The translations under genes were made by a program, and so were the position numbers. A stretch of DNA of 64,000 nucleotides. It comes from Pogonophryne albipinna. Its lineage: Eukaryota; Chordata; Actinopteri; Perciformes; Artedidraconidae. Positions 23,542 through 35,279 of the stretch are shown one piece after another (position 1 is the first letter of the stretch; every line of letters starts with the position of its first letter). The stretch is taken from contig CM053246.1 in NCBI GenBank assembly GCA_028583405.1, positions 6,479,620 to 6,543,619 on the forward strand, in the 5' to 3' direction. The notes beneath the pieces were generated by a model, which saw nothing but the letters and a program-made list of their open reading frames with translations, was not told the DNA's origin and made no database searches.

Positions 23542-23786
23542 ATAGTATGTATAATTTAATATTTTACAAAAAAGACATAGTATAGCGTTGAATAAAATGA
23601 AAATAGTGTTTGTTGTGACAAACTACATGCTGGCACCATAACAGGCAGGGTGTGTCCCTCTGTGTCTATAAACAATAGTAGAAATGTCCTCTGTTCCCTC
23701 TGTGTGTGTCTCTGTGTGTGTCTCTGTGTGTGCACGGTGTCTTTGTACTGCTCATGCATATAGTTAGCAGGAACAGTTTAATAAGG

Positions 23787-23794
23787 AACCGGTT
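23787..23794. promoter_or_regulatory. Candidate Grainyhead-like site AACCGGTT
   Basis: A perfect palindromic AACCGGTT, the consensus of GRHL transcription factors, which are known to drive epithelial junction genes. It lies 2.85 kb upstream of the dsg2 ATG. Occupancy is inferred only. A single 8-mer can occur by chance. Confidence 0.3.
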
Positions 23795-25433
23795 TTTTAT
23801 CTGGCAACTCTGAATGGAAAAACTCCTCTTCTATAATCAGCAAGAAGACGTAATGTGTCTTTACAGAGGTAAAACAAAATCAAAAATGTGCGTATATTTA
23901 CAGTGTTATTCACCCAAACACTAAATGTTTTCTTACTTTTCCGGCAATTCATTTGGTCATTTATTTTGGGCTTTAAAATACACTGGCACAAATTGATGAA
24001 GATATTTCCCACCTTCACTTGAACACTTTTTTTCTCTAAATGTGCGTCAGTTAAAAAGGAAATTCAAAAGAAATCTTGCAACATTTCCCTTTCTAAGTGG
24101 CTTTTGTTTATAGTCATCCATTGTTTCACACATTTTCTGCGGATAAAAACGTAATCTCTTTGGAAATCTCATAGAAACTAATCACATGTCACCTAATGAT
24201 ATCTCTGTGTTTGTGCCAAATGGCCAGTCCCCAGGCAGACTTTGAGTGACATCATTAGAATGCTCATTTCCCGGTTCCGTGACCTACCGGAGAAAAAGCA
24301 CCACACCCAACCTGTGTTTATGTAACGCATGTGAAACACACCCAGAGATCCATCACCATATACAGTTTCCCTAAATATCTTTCTCTAGGTTCCCACAGGC
24401 TGTATCATGGTACAATTTTAGAAATACAAAGGAGTTATATAAAAAAAGCTTTTTCTCTTGATATGGAAGCGAGGGTGAATGGAAAAAAGGTTCCTCACTA
24501 AAAACAGCACATTTTGACATACCAATGACTCTTACTAAAATAATAATGTAATTTACAGGCAACATCAATTGCATAATAATGCATGCAATGTGACTTGTAT
24601 CTGACATATCCGGTTTACAGCTGCACTCCCATTTGAATTATGTTTCATTATGAATGATTATGTGTAAACTCAAATAATTACTTCCACATTTAAATGTATT
24701 ATTAAGTATTTATTTGGAAATCAACTAATACATAATAATTTAAGGTTTTCATGTGATGATCAGTTAAAAAAGACTGAGAAAGTTAGATAAAGGTTAACAT
24801 TGTCAAGTTGATATTTAGTTCATCAATATATCGTTTTTGCCTCCAATCACTAGTTTGCTGATCTCTACCTGCTTTCAAATGTCCAAATCTTTCAAATGTT
24901 ACACTTCTAACTATATTTGAGAGAAACAAGCATTGTTGTGCTCAGGTATGTTGAGCATCAGTATTGACATTTTCTTTTAAATTCGCCAAATATTTATTTA
25001 ATATTAATATGGATATCTAAGTTATTCATTATTTCACATTTCATAATCTTTCTAATTTTAAATGTCCAACTCTATTTTGGGAAATTAAGCATTGTGCTCA
25101 GTCCATTCTTGAAGGTTTTTCGATGGTTTGGATGGCTTAATATACAATAAGTGGTGCTTTATTTAACTGCACAGTATTTAAATTCACATTCTGTTTTATT
25201 AAATTATATTTTGAATGTATATAGTTTCTTCTTTCTGCCTTTACTTGCGCATTGAGTCACTTGCACCATTCTCTAGCACTTTTCATTTTCATTTTTAACG
25301 TAAGACTTCTCTTGTCAACAACTCCGCTGTAGATATTGTGGATATGATAAACGTGTTGAATCTTGAACCCAGACAGACAGATTAGTGTTTGACCGATTTC
25401 CTTCACTATCTTCATGGCGATTTAATCTCCCTT

Positions 25434-25518
25434 TTCTTCTTCTTCTTCTTCTTCTTCTTCTTCTTCTTCTTCTTCTTCTTCTTCTTCTTCTTCTTCTTCT
25501 TCTTCTTCTTCTTCTTCG
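25434..25518. repeat. (TTC)n microsatellite
   Basis: About 28 near-perfect CTT units, a homopurine/homopyrimidine run. Confidence 0.95.
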
Positions 25519-26355
25519 TGTTCACTTTAGCTTATTGAGCACAATGACTAGGATTTAATCCCTTTTTTACTGACAAATGTTACCTGACACATCACATGTT
25601 ATACAGAGTAACATAAGAAAATGCTGCAACCCTTAAAGTCTTCAACCTACCAAATACTCTCTGGCATCATTCATAATGTACGTTTCATGTAATGCTCTTT
25701 TTTATCTGAATTTGAACACAATGCTGATTATTTAACACAATTTCATTTCATCAACATTGAAATTGATGTCAAAACATGTATAACTGAGGAAATACAGTGT
25801 GAAAACTGCCACTACAGCTAAAAACCTTAGTTCAGTTCCACTTTCTGCCATAAGCTCATTCAATATTAACCATATGAGTTGAGAAAGGAAAACAGAAGCA
25901 GCGTTAGTATCGATAAGTATGTTTGCTACAAAGAAACTGTGTAATCTCCCCTTGTGGTGTGGATTTGTTTGTAGTCAGCACATGAGTGTGGCTCTGAAAA
26001 GTGGAATGATTATGTATTTATGTTCATTTTTTACAGAGGCTGGTTAGGGTTAGTTTTATTACAGCCTAACCTTTTAAAATGTATTGTTTAAAAAATGGTT
26101 ACATCAAAACATGCATCAACAGGAAGACTTATTTTTTGGTCAAACTTCAAACTTTTTATTAATTTTGCTCACAATAATACAGATACAAATGTAAAAACAG
26201 GGAAAAAACAAGGGCTTTTAGCTTCGTAAACAAAACAATAATAATTATAATAATGAGTTTGAAATCATTATTTGTATTAATAGTTACAGTCAAAATAAAC
26301 ATCCCTTATTCTATTCCTCATTTTAGGGGAGGAGCGTCACTTTCTCTCTGTGTGT

Positions 26356-26358
26356 CTC

Positions 26359-26414
<56 letters not shown>

Positions 26415-26530
26415 GTGCGTGTGTTCGTGCACGTGTGTGTGTGGGCGTGTGTGTTCGTGCGCGTGTGTGTGTGGGCGTGTGTGTGTGTGCGTGCGTGTGT
26501 TCGTGCACGTGTGTGTGTGTGTGTGTTCCT
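26356..26530. repeat. Imperfect (GT)n tract just upstream of dsg2
   Basis: About 170 bp of alternating GT with scattered C substitutions (gtgcgtgtg, ttcgtgcacgtg). It ends 113 bp before the dsg2 start codon and so lies in the promoter or 5' UTR. The open frames through it are repeat artefacts. Confidence 0.95.
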
Positions 26531-26642
26531 CCTTCATAAGCCTCCCCTCTCCTCCATCAGCTCACATAGTGTCCGGACCTCATACCGGCAGCCACGGGAC
26601 TATCGATTCTCTTCACGCGCACACCGGAACTATTCTTCCGCA

Positions 26643-26687
26643 ATGAATAGGATTACTTCTCCTGTGTTTGCGTTGTTTCTCTTAACG
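26643..26687 (+). CDS. dsg2: dsg2 exon 1: start codon and signal peptide
   Basis: ATG at 26643 gives [15 protein letters not shown], ending in phase 0 at ACG|gtgagt. Joined to exon 2 ([12 protein letters not shown]) it makes a good hydrophobic signal peptide. The start was chosen because the downstream exon 2 frame continues it without gap and mature desmoglein sequence follows. Confidence 0.85.
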
Positions 26688-29600
26688 GTGAGTCCTGCAT
26701 CACTCCTGTGTCTAAACTGCTGTTTTCTGAAGTGCTTAACATCCGATGTAGACTGAGTTTCTATAAAGTCCTCTTTTTAAATATGAATGTTTACTGTTGA
26801 TTAAATAATGTGTGGTTAAACACACTGACTGTTATCCAGTTGTTGGCAGAAGCCTCTGTTACGTTGAGCCAGGATCGGCCCGTAGCACTGGCGTTATAGA
26901 TGTTCACCTAGGGCGCCAGATCTGTGGAGGCGCTGCGCTGACAGCTCTGGGAGGGAAAAAAATAGTTTTGACCGTTGGTGCTCATCCTAATTTTCGGCCT
27001 TGATGTAACAACATTCATAAGTAAATGTAACACCCTTTTCACCCCGGTTACACGTTTCATTTGCCCTGTACGATGGGCGCTGTAAGTGATGAAAATGGGG
27101 GATGTTGGCTTATCAGGCGGCCATAGCTCACAGCCAAAGTGCGAGTAAGTGTGGGAGTGAGCGAGGGAGAGAGCGAGGGCGCACCGGTACCGGCGCTGTT
27201 GTTATTAGAATCTGGTGCTAGTTGCTCTAACGGAAGAAGAAGATGTTTCTACAATAATGTGGAGGAGAGCTCTCCTGTCAGACTGAGAGGCTGATAACTA
27301 CAGCTCAGTGAGGTAAAGGACTCTGAGTGTTTAGATAGTTCACTTTAGTCTAAGTTATCTCAGTGGGTCTCAAACGTTTTGATCACAATTTATGTAAACA
27401 CATATCTCCAAGGCACTCCTTTATAATTATTGGGATAAAACAGGTTTGAAATCATTTCAATGTACACTATAGGACAGTAAACCAAAAAATATCGTTTAAA
27501 ACTGGAGGGATAAAAAAATACGCATGAATAAATAAATGTTAACTGTAAAATAACAACAAAAATAAAATAAGTTACATTTATTTGTTGTTGGCTATGGTAG
27601 GTTATTGGTTATGTTCACATACTTATTTGATTATTAAAATGTAAACCGATCTTTTTCATGGGTGTTTAGAGTTGTAACCCTTAGATCTAGTCTCTAGTAA
27701 TTGTGTGCTCAAAGTGCACCAGATTGAAGCATTTTTCTTTAAAATGTTCAAACATTTCTTCCCGGGGGGGCATACCCCCGGACCCCCCTAGAGGATGTGA
27801 CGTCCACCCCCATTCTATTGTGTACTTATTATCTTGGATACTCTATTGATCTTTATCTTTTCTATTGTACGATTCTCTGGCTGGGGGGGCACCAGCTAAA
27901 ATCTCGCCTAGGGCAGCAAAATGTCTAGAGCCGGCCCTGCTTTGAGCAGCTGGCAGAGTATATGTTTACTCCTTTAGAAACAGGTAGTTCCAGATTCCAT
28001 ATGTATTACTCCTCACATCTCAGGCTCGTTATCTGTTCAGGACAGGTTGACCTGGACACATACATGGCTGCTATGGCAACACAGGTGTGGGAGTATTTAG
28101 ACATTTTTAACTCACGTGAACTTCCCTCAGCAACATTTAAAAAACAAGGCCATTAAACGAGAAATAATATGTTGACAGTTACGAGATGATTTTACATAAT
28201 GTTACTCAGATATTAATAAAATAATGTTATCCTGCTCAGCTTCATTGTGCTCGTTTCCACTTTTCCACTATTAAATCACGATTGTATCATAATTATTATG
28301 TGGTCAGTGGGTTTAGACTTAGTAATATAAATGTGTTATAATAAAACATAATTATTAAGAAGAATATAAACTGATAGCATATTTGTTTAAAATGAGATTG
28401 AGATTAGGCTATACGATTACTGAATGAAAACAGATTGAATTTGACTGATTGAATATAGTGATGTAATACAAATATTATTTCATGTTTCATTTAATTGCAT
28501 TTTAAATTGATGCCTGTCAAGCTCATAATCAGGTTAGACAGTTTTAATCTTTAGGGAGTGAGCATTATTATTAGTCTATAATTATCCCAGCGAAACAAAG
28601 GACAGCAATTACCAAAGAGAGAATGTCTAACATGAATATTAAAAATAATGTTTGTGCAGTCTAGTAACTTTCTCATACATGTCATGCACCTGAGTCATAC
28701 TTTCTGCTCAATAGTCACCAATGACCAATAGAAACTACAATAGGGCTCTGACACCAATATGTATGCCCTGAAGCGTGTCTGATGACATATACAGCTAGTG
28801 CTTGATCGAAGAGGTGTCATCATTTACATTTAATTATGTCAGTGATTACCCTAGTTGGCTCTAGCAGCTCATGCTTGTACCAACATGTACGTACGTTTTT
28901 TTCTCCAAGCAGCAATAGACGAGAAGGCAACAGTCTGAGCAACAGGTACGGCCCACCCTCCCTCTCAAAGAGGCAGGTCATATTTCAGACAGACTGAACT
29001 CTGTCTCTGCAGTAAATGTTAATGCACAAACCACCCAACAATAGTCTGGTCAGACCTGTTCACAGGACTGTCAGAAACAGTGTTACATACACTGCTCCAC
29101 TCACTGTGCAGTGCTTATTTTGTTGTTATAGCTGGAACGGTGCCATAGATTCAATCTATTGAAGTATATGGAGTTTCCACGATGTATCACTCCACCCCCT
29201 TTAAACTTGGTAGAGCCCAAAATAACCAGAATAGCTGTGGGACGCTGTGTTAACTGAGAATCATACATGTTTTATTGAAACTAAGTATACAAGAAAAATA
29301 TAAATGAAAGACATAACAGTAAACGACTGCTCAGCACACAATAATTAATTGAAAAATAATTAAAATAATCAGGTTTTAAGCTTTCTATGAATTCAATATT
29401 TAAAATTGAACAAGCCACTAAAAGATTAAATCTTGAATACAAGATTTTGAATTGAACAAGCTAATAAAAGATCAAAAAGAGCTCTCTTTTCTGTATTTCT
29501 GCATTTTTCTGTATTTCTTTCTGTTTGCAAATCATATTGGAATCTACAGCCAAAATAAAAATAAAATATTTACAAATGGATTCACAAACACTGAGATTAC

Positions 29601-32600
29601 TAAAATACTCGACAATAAGCCTGCAAAGTCTTGAATTACAAATGTCCGATTGCATTTCTTTATTTCACTCATAACCATGTCATTTAAAAGGGCCAACATT
29701 TCACAAACTATTGTTGACACTGAAATTTAGAAGCAGAACACTCATTTGTCAAATTAAATATTTTAACTTCCTCGTATAGTTGTATTCTGTGCTTTCATTT
29801 AATGTTATTCAAACCTAAAGGGGCCCTATTATGCCCTATTATGAGTTGTATTATGAGTGTTACTTTTTTACATACATGTAACTTACATGCAATTGTGGAC
29901 CATTGTTTTAAAGAGGGATTCAGTGTGAAGTAATTATAAATGTATGTTGCAGGCTGTTGTTCTGGTGATTGTTTACTCAGGACACAACCTGGTAAGAAAA
30001 AAAAGGGAATGGATTATCCCTGCGAAGCCACTGAAGGAAAATGTAGACTACACCAGAAAGGAATTTATTGCCAAGGTGAGTCACTGATTATTTATACCCA
30101 TATATTCTGTAACAGACAAAGAAGGAACTATTTAACCACTAACAGCAATAATTTAGTGAGCAGGTGTTGTCGTCTGCAAATGTCCTTTGAGTTTGTTTCT
30201 CTGATGCAGTGAAATCACCGTCTTCCTGTTTTGTGTTTCAGATTCGGTCAGATTTGAAGGAAACTGAGGGACTTCAGTACGCTCTAGAAGGCATTGGTGC
30301 AAATAAATCTCCCTACAATGTGTTTGTTGTCGACCCTCATACTGGATTCATTCGTGTGACCAGACAACTCGACAGGGAAGAAATCGATACATACAATGTG
30401 AGTGATGTTCCGTGCTTTTTTACCTGAATGCCACCGTATTAGATTCTGAATAAGTGATTAAAGAAAAAAAATATTTGTTTCAGCTGTCAGGTATTGCTAC
30501 GTACACTAATGGTGAACATGGAGAGAAACAAATTAACATACGAATCAAAGTTATCGATGAGAACGACAACGCTCCAGTGTTTGCAGTCATGAAGGCCGGG
30601 GAGGTGAAAGAGCTCAGTCCTCGAGGCAAGTGTTTCTGCTTTTGTGTGTAAATCCAGATTCTTCCATCAAAGTAATCCTACAGTTACTTCATAAATACAA
30701 CAAAACATTCTGGTTTTATAAATACGAGATGATCTATTTTCTTGCCTTATTTTCCCTAAGCTGCTTAATGTGACACGTATTTATTTAACACCTAGAACTA
30801 GTATAACAAAGGTAAGTAGCTGTACATTTGGTAAACAATTTGATATTACTTAGGTTTTAAGTCATTATTCAGTATCCACATGAGAATCTGAGTGTTTTCT
30901 GATCTTTCTGACCAGTTTGAAATGTGATGCATTTAGTTGTCTTTCATCAGGGCACAGCAGACTGAACATAGCCGAATGTACTTACATTTGTAATAACTGT
31001 TTCACTAAATAATGTTTTACAGGGACTTCAGTCATGAAAATAACTGCAACTGATGCTGATGAACCAGGAAATATAAACTCTCAGATCGCCTATACCATCG
31101 TAGATCAGCAACCACCCGGTGACATGTTTTCCATTTCCAAAGATGGGATCGTACTCGTCAAGAGTTCTGCCCTGGACAGAGAGGTACAGTGTGAACTACA
31201 TCCACAGGGCCAGTCTCAATCGCAGAGGATTACAAATACTAATCTATGGAGCTAGATTTGATAATTATATTTGTGGGTACAAATATCCAACAATGGCCAA
31301 CTCTGTGTGTGAGAAATGTAAATCAACACGTGTAGAATTGAGAACCACTAATGCATTTTCAATCTACAAATAAAAACCCAATACAATTCACAGATGCCTG
31401 ATAGAAAGTTCTAAATGTCAAAAAAGATTTTCACAAATTATTTTCCTCGTCATGGTTTACCTAAATATAATTTACACTTTGGTTTTTCTTTAAAGTCAAC
31501 TGTCACTGTACGTCCAGTGCAATCACAAGATGTCATATGTAACATAGCCTGACTAACATGAAGTGGTCGTGTGTTTGAGCCTGCCATTGGCTGACTTTTC
31601 AGAAACAATTCACCATCCCTTAACCTATCCATATTCAACACACTCTCACTCCATAAGCCTCCAGGAGCGACGTTTGGTCAGTGTCCGTGGCGTGCAGTTG
31701 TGACGCTCCTAGACTCCTTCAGCTTCATAAAGGGACGCAAATAGCTTTCAACTGATTGCAATGTATTCCCATCTGCGGCTGGATTTGACGCTCATGGAAG
31801 CACGGCATTCGTTTGTGTTGGCTGCCCTTAACCCTTGTGTTATGTTCACATTTCGCACCCTTTGGTAATGTTCGGGTCAAATTGACCCGGGAAATATTTC
31901 AGGGTTTAAAAAAAATACAGAATTAAATTCAACATACACAATTCCTTATATATATTGTCTTGAACTCATTCCCCAACAATATAAATGAAATATATGATTA
32001 GTTTTTGAAAATACTCTTTGCTAGATCAAATTTAACAATGGAAGTGTCCATCGTTTTTTGTGATACAAATGTAATTTATGTTAACAAAAATACACTGTAA
32101 TAAAAACTAAGTTTACATTTTGCTCATGCTTTTCTAGGACAAATGTAAATGAATTTTTTTTCCATTAATGTTTATTATTTTTAATCTGTCATATAATAAT
32201 CAAAGCCCTGAAGGAAATAAAACAATTTAGCAGCAATTGGAACACAAGAACCACACATCCAAAAGTATTTGGCTGTGAAATAGAGAGAATGAAACATCCA
32301 TATAAATTACATAGAACAGATATAAACACAAAGCAAATAAAAACAATTAACAGTCACTATTCATAAAATAAAGTATATCCGAAAAATATATTGATGAAGT
32401 GACGCTGCAGAACATCATGTGAGTCAATGGGCAGGTCCGTTTAGGAAACACATGATGTACAGAACTTCTTCGTGTGTATAGCACAGATGTACTTGTTGCA
32501 GTTGCTGCATGTAGTCTGTGTCTTGGAGTCCTTTGAGGGTCCACAGACACACTGGCTAGCAAACTAAAGATCATGTACATCCACTGCACACATAATCTGA

Positions 32601-35241
32601 AATAACAACTCATATTTCTCGCATCAAATGACATCAAACGCAGTTTAATGGCCAAACTAACTTTAAAATAGGCATTTTCCACCGAGAATAAAACGAAGTT
32701 CGGCCATCTTTTTTTTTCTGCAGGGAGAAATTTGAAGATCACGTGACATAGACGCCAGCGATTGGAATGAATTGTGAAAAAAAACGGGGTTTGTCAAACA
32801 GAGCACATGGTGTAGTCCAAACGATAGCTGGGGATTCTGGGTAGTGTAGTGTCTTCTGCCATCCTTTACTCCGAAAAAATATTTGTTTCTCCGAATCGAA
32901 GGGGAAAAATACAAAAGCATTGCACACAATTTAAACCAATCAATGTTGTGTAATTAACAAGGATAATCTGGTGTTTTTTAGTCGATGAGTAGTGCAGATA
33001 TCACTGTAAAATCAATCGACAGTAAGGGGAATACTTACTTCCGGGTGTACAATTCTCCGTTATCCAATGAGAATGGACGCTCACATTGCCTTTAAGGGCA
33101 GCCGACACAAACGAATGCCTTGCTTCCATGAGCGTCAAATCCCGCCGCAGATGGGAATACATTGCAATCAGTTGAAAGCTATTTGCGTCCCTTTATGAAG
33201 CTGAAGGAGCCTAGGAACGTCACAACTGCACGCCACGGACACTGACCAAACGTCGCTCCTGGACGATTATGGAGTGAGAGTGTGTTGCCATATTATGATT
33301 TTGATGGGAGACTTTCACTTCATCTTGGGCTCAGCATTTCCCATGCCGACATTCAAGACGTTGTAATGATGCACACAATAAAGCAAAGCAGCGTTTGCCG
33401 ACCATTGTCACACACACAGTAGCCTATCTGGTATTAAAATAATCAAACAAGATGATGATAAAACATTTATCTAGTCATTTGTTTGGTCAATCAGAGGGAC
33501 TTAGTTTGAAGAAAGGCTCCGCTTCTATATTGTCAGCTGAATTGGTAGAGGTACAAAAAGTGCTGACTGTGCTGGACACACCGCAAAAACTAGGGCGAAT
33601 GAGCACTGACCAAAAGTGACTGAAGGCCAATAATGAGTATTTTTTTGTCAGGGCCTTATAGGGTCGCTGTGTGAGCCTTCCTGTAATGTGAATGCATCTT
33701 GTGTTTTATGTAATACTTCCCAGCACTGCACATCCTGTAGCTTGATAATTTGCCACCCTTTTTACATTATTGTAGTGGTTTGACTGCATCTTACAGAGAA
33801 GTCCCTGCTCTAACACTTCCTGTTCTATTCCCCATTCTTATTTCAGACAGCGGATCAGTACACTCTGACAGTGAAAGGTCAAGACCTGAATGGTTTACCA
33901 GGCGGACACAGTGCAACCAGCACTGTTGTCATCAATGTTCAAGATGTTAATGACAACCTTCCCACTCTGGAAAAAGTGGAGGTACTTTTCTTTCTCACAT
34001 TCTTCTTTATCAACATGTTAAACTGTATGTTGATCTAATAAGATTAAGGGTTTTAGAGTTAAATGGGTTTCATGTTTCCTTTAAGGGAAAAAAATGATAT
34101 ATGGAAATGTATTTTCAAAAATGACTGCATCTCACAACGCTTTTTACCTGCAGTATGAAGGCAGCATTGAGGAGAACACGGAGGGTGTGGAGGTGATGAG
34201 GATCAGTGCAAAGGACTTGGACCTGGAGGCCTCAGAGAACTGGGAAGCCGTGTTTGACATCGTCAGAGGGAACGAGGCCGGGTACTTCAGCATCAAAACA
34301 GACACCGCGACCAACGAGGGCATTCTGATGCTCGACAAGGTACACAAGTTCAATAAAAAAGAAACACAAGTGTTAGTAAAATGATCATAAAAGGAGTAGG
34401 TGAGACAAAGAACGTTTACGTAGGTACAGTATGAATGGGTCCACCTATTGACCTCAGCATTGGAACATTATACCAATTCAATCACACCTGTGGCTACAAG
34501 GCCACGCGTGTTATTAATTTAGTATTGGTGGGTGTTTGTCAAATGGTTACAGGGTTTCTAAATTAAATAAAGCCAAGGGCTCATTAAGTTTACAGGTTCT
34601 AATTCTGATTAAAGAGGCCCTATTGTGCTTTTTGGGGTTTTCCCTTTTCCTGCAGTGTGTGATATCGGTTTTAGTGCATGTAAATGGTCTGCAAAGGCTT
34701 CAATCCCTGTGTTACCTTCAGAGGGAGTTTCTCTCCCACACTCTGCCTGAAACATCTCCATTAGACTCATCTGTTTACTTCTGTAACAAAATGACATCAC
34801 TATATAATACTCACTTGCACTCCAACACATTGTACGTAATAGGCGGGACATCTAAGCTCTAAGACTCTAAGCGGTTGACCATTCTCAACAGAGCCGGCCA
34901 GCTAACCAGAGCAGACTGGGCTCTGGTTTCAGACAGAGGGTGAAAAGAGGTGCTGCAGCACAGGCAGTATGAGCAAAATAAAGAGCTTTTTGAACATTAA
35001 AGCATGAAGACATGTCCAGGGCTCGAGCTTAAGGACGTCCCGTCGTCCCGGGGCCGAAAAAAATAGTGTCGGGGAGGATAAAAAATAATTTTGGGACGAG
35101 AGTTAAAATAAAAATACCCTGCTAACTCTACTACAAACGGCGATGAAAATGAAACCGACTGCACTTTTTGTGTAGCACACAGTTATTAAACGTCCTTGTC
35201 AACATAAACACACACGCACAAAACATTTAGCAACCCGCGAA

Positions 35242-35279
<38 letters not shown>

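Larger units (their letters stand above)
23546..26355. other. dsg2 upstream region, non-coding
   Basis: About 2.8 kb without recognised exons. It includes the GRHL-like site, a TTC microsatellite (25434-25518) and a less AT-rich stretch at about 24220-24360 (tgagtgacatcattagaatg, acctaccggagaaaaagc) that could be regulatory. No TATA box was seen near the gene start. Confidence 0.4.

Noticed and set aside
26253..26756. Open frames rich in Val/Cys or His/Thr across the GT tract (likewise at 54404-54727 and 56236-56557)
   Set aside because: They are translations of dinucleotide repeats open in several frames on both strands. Only the ATG at 26643 is real coding sequence there.
29992..29998. Splice donor gtaagaa inside dsg2 exon 2
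   Set aside because: Using it would delete the RKKR cleavage site and EC1 start. The downstream donor at 30076 keeps phase and conserved sequence.
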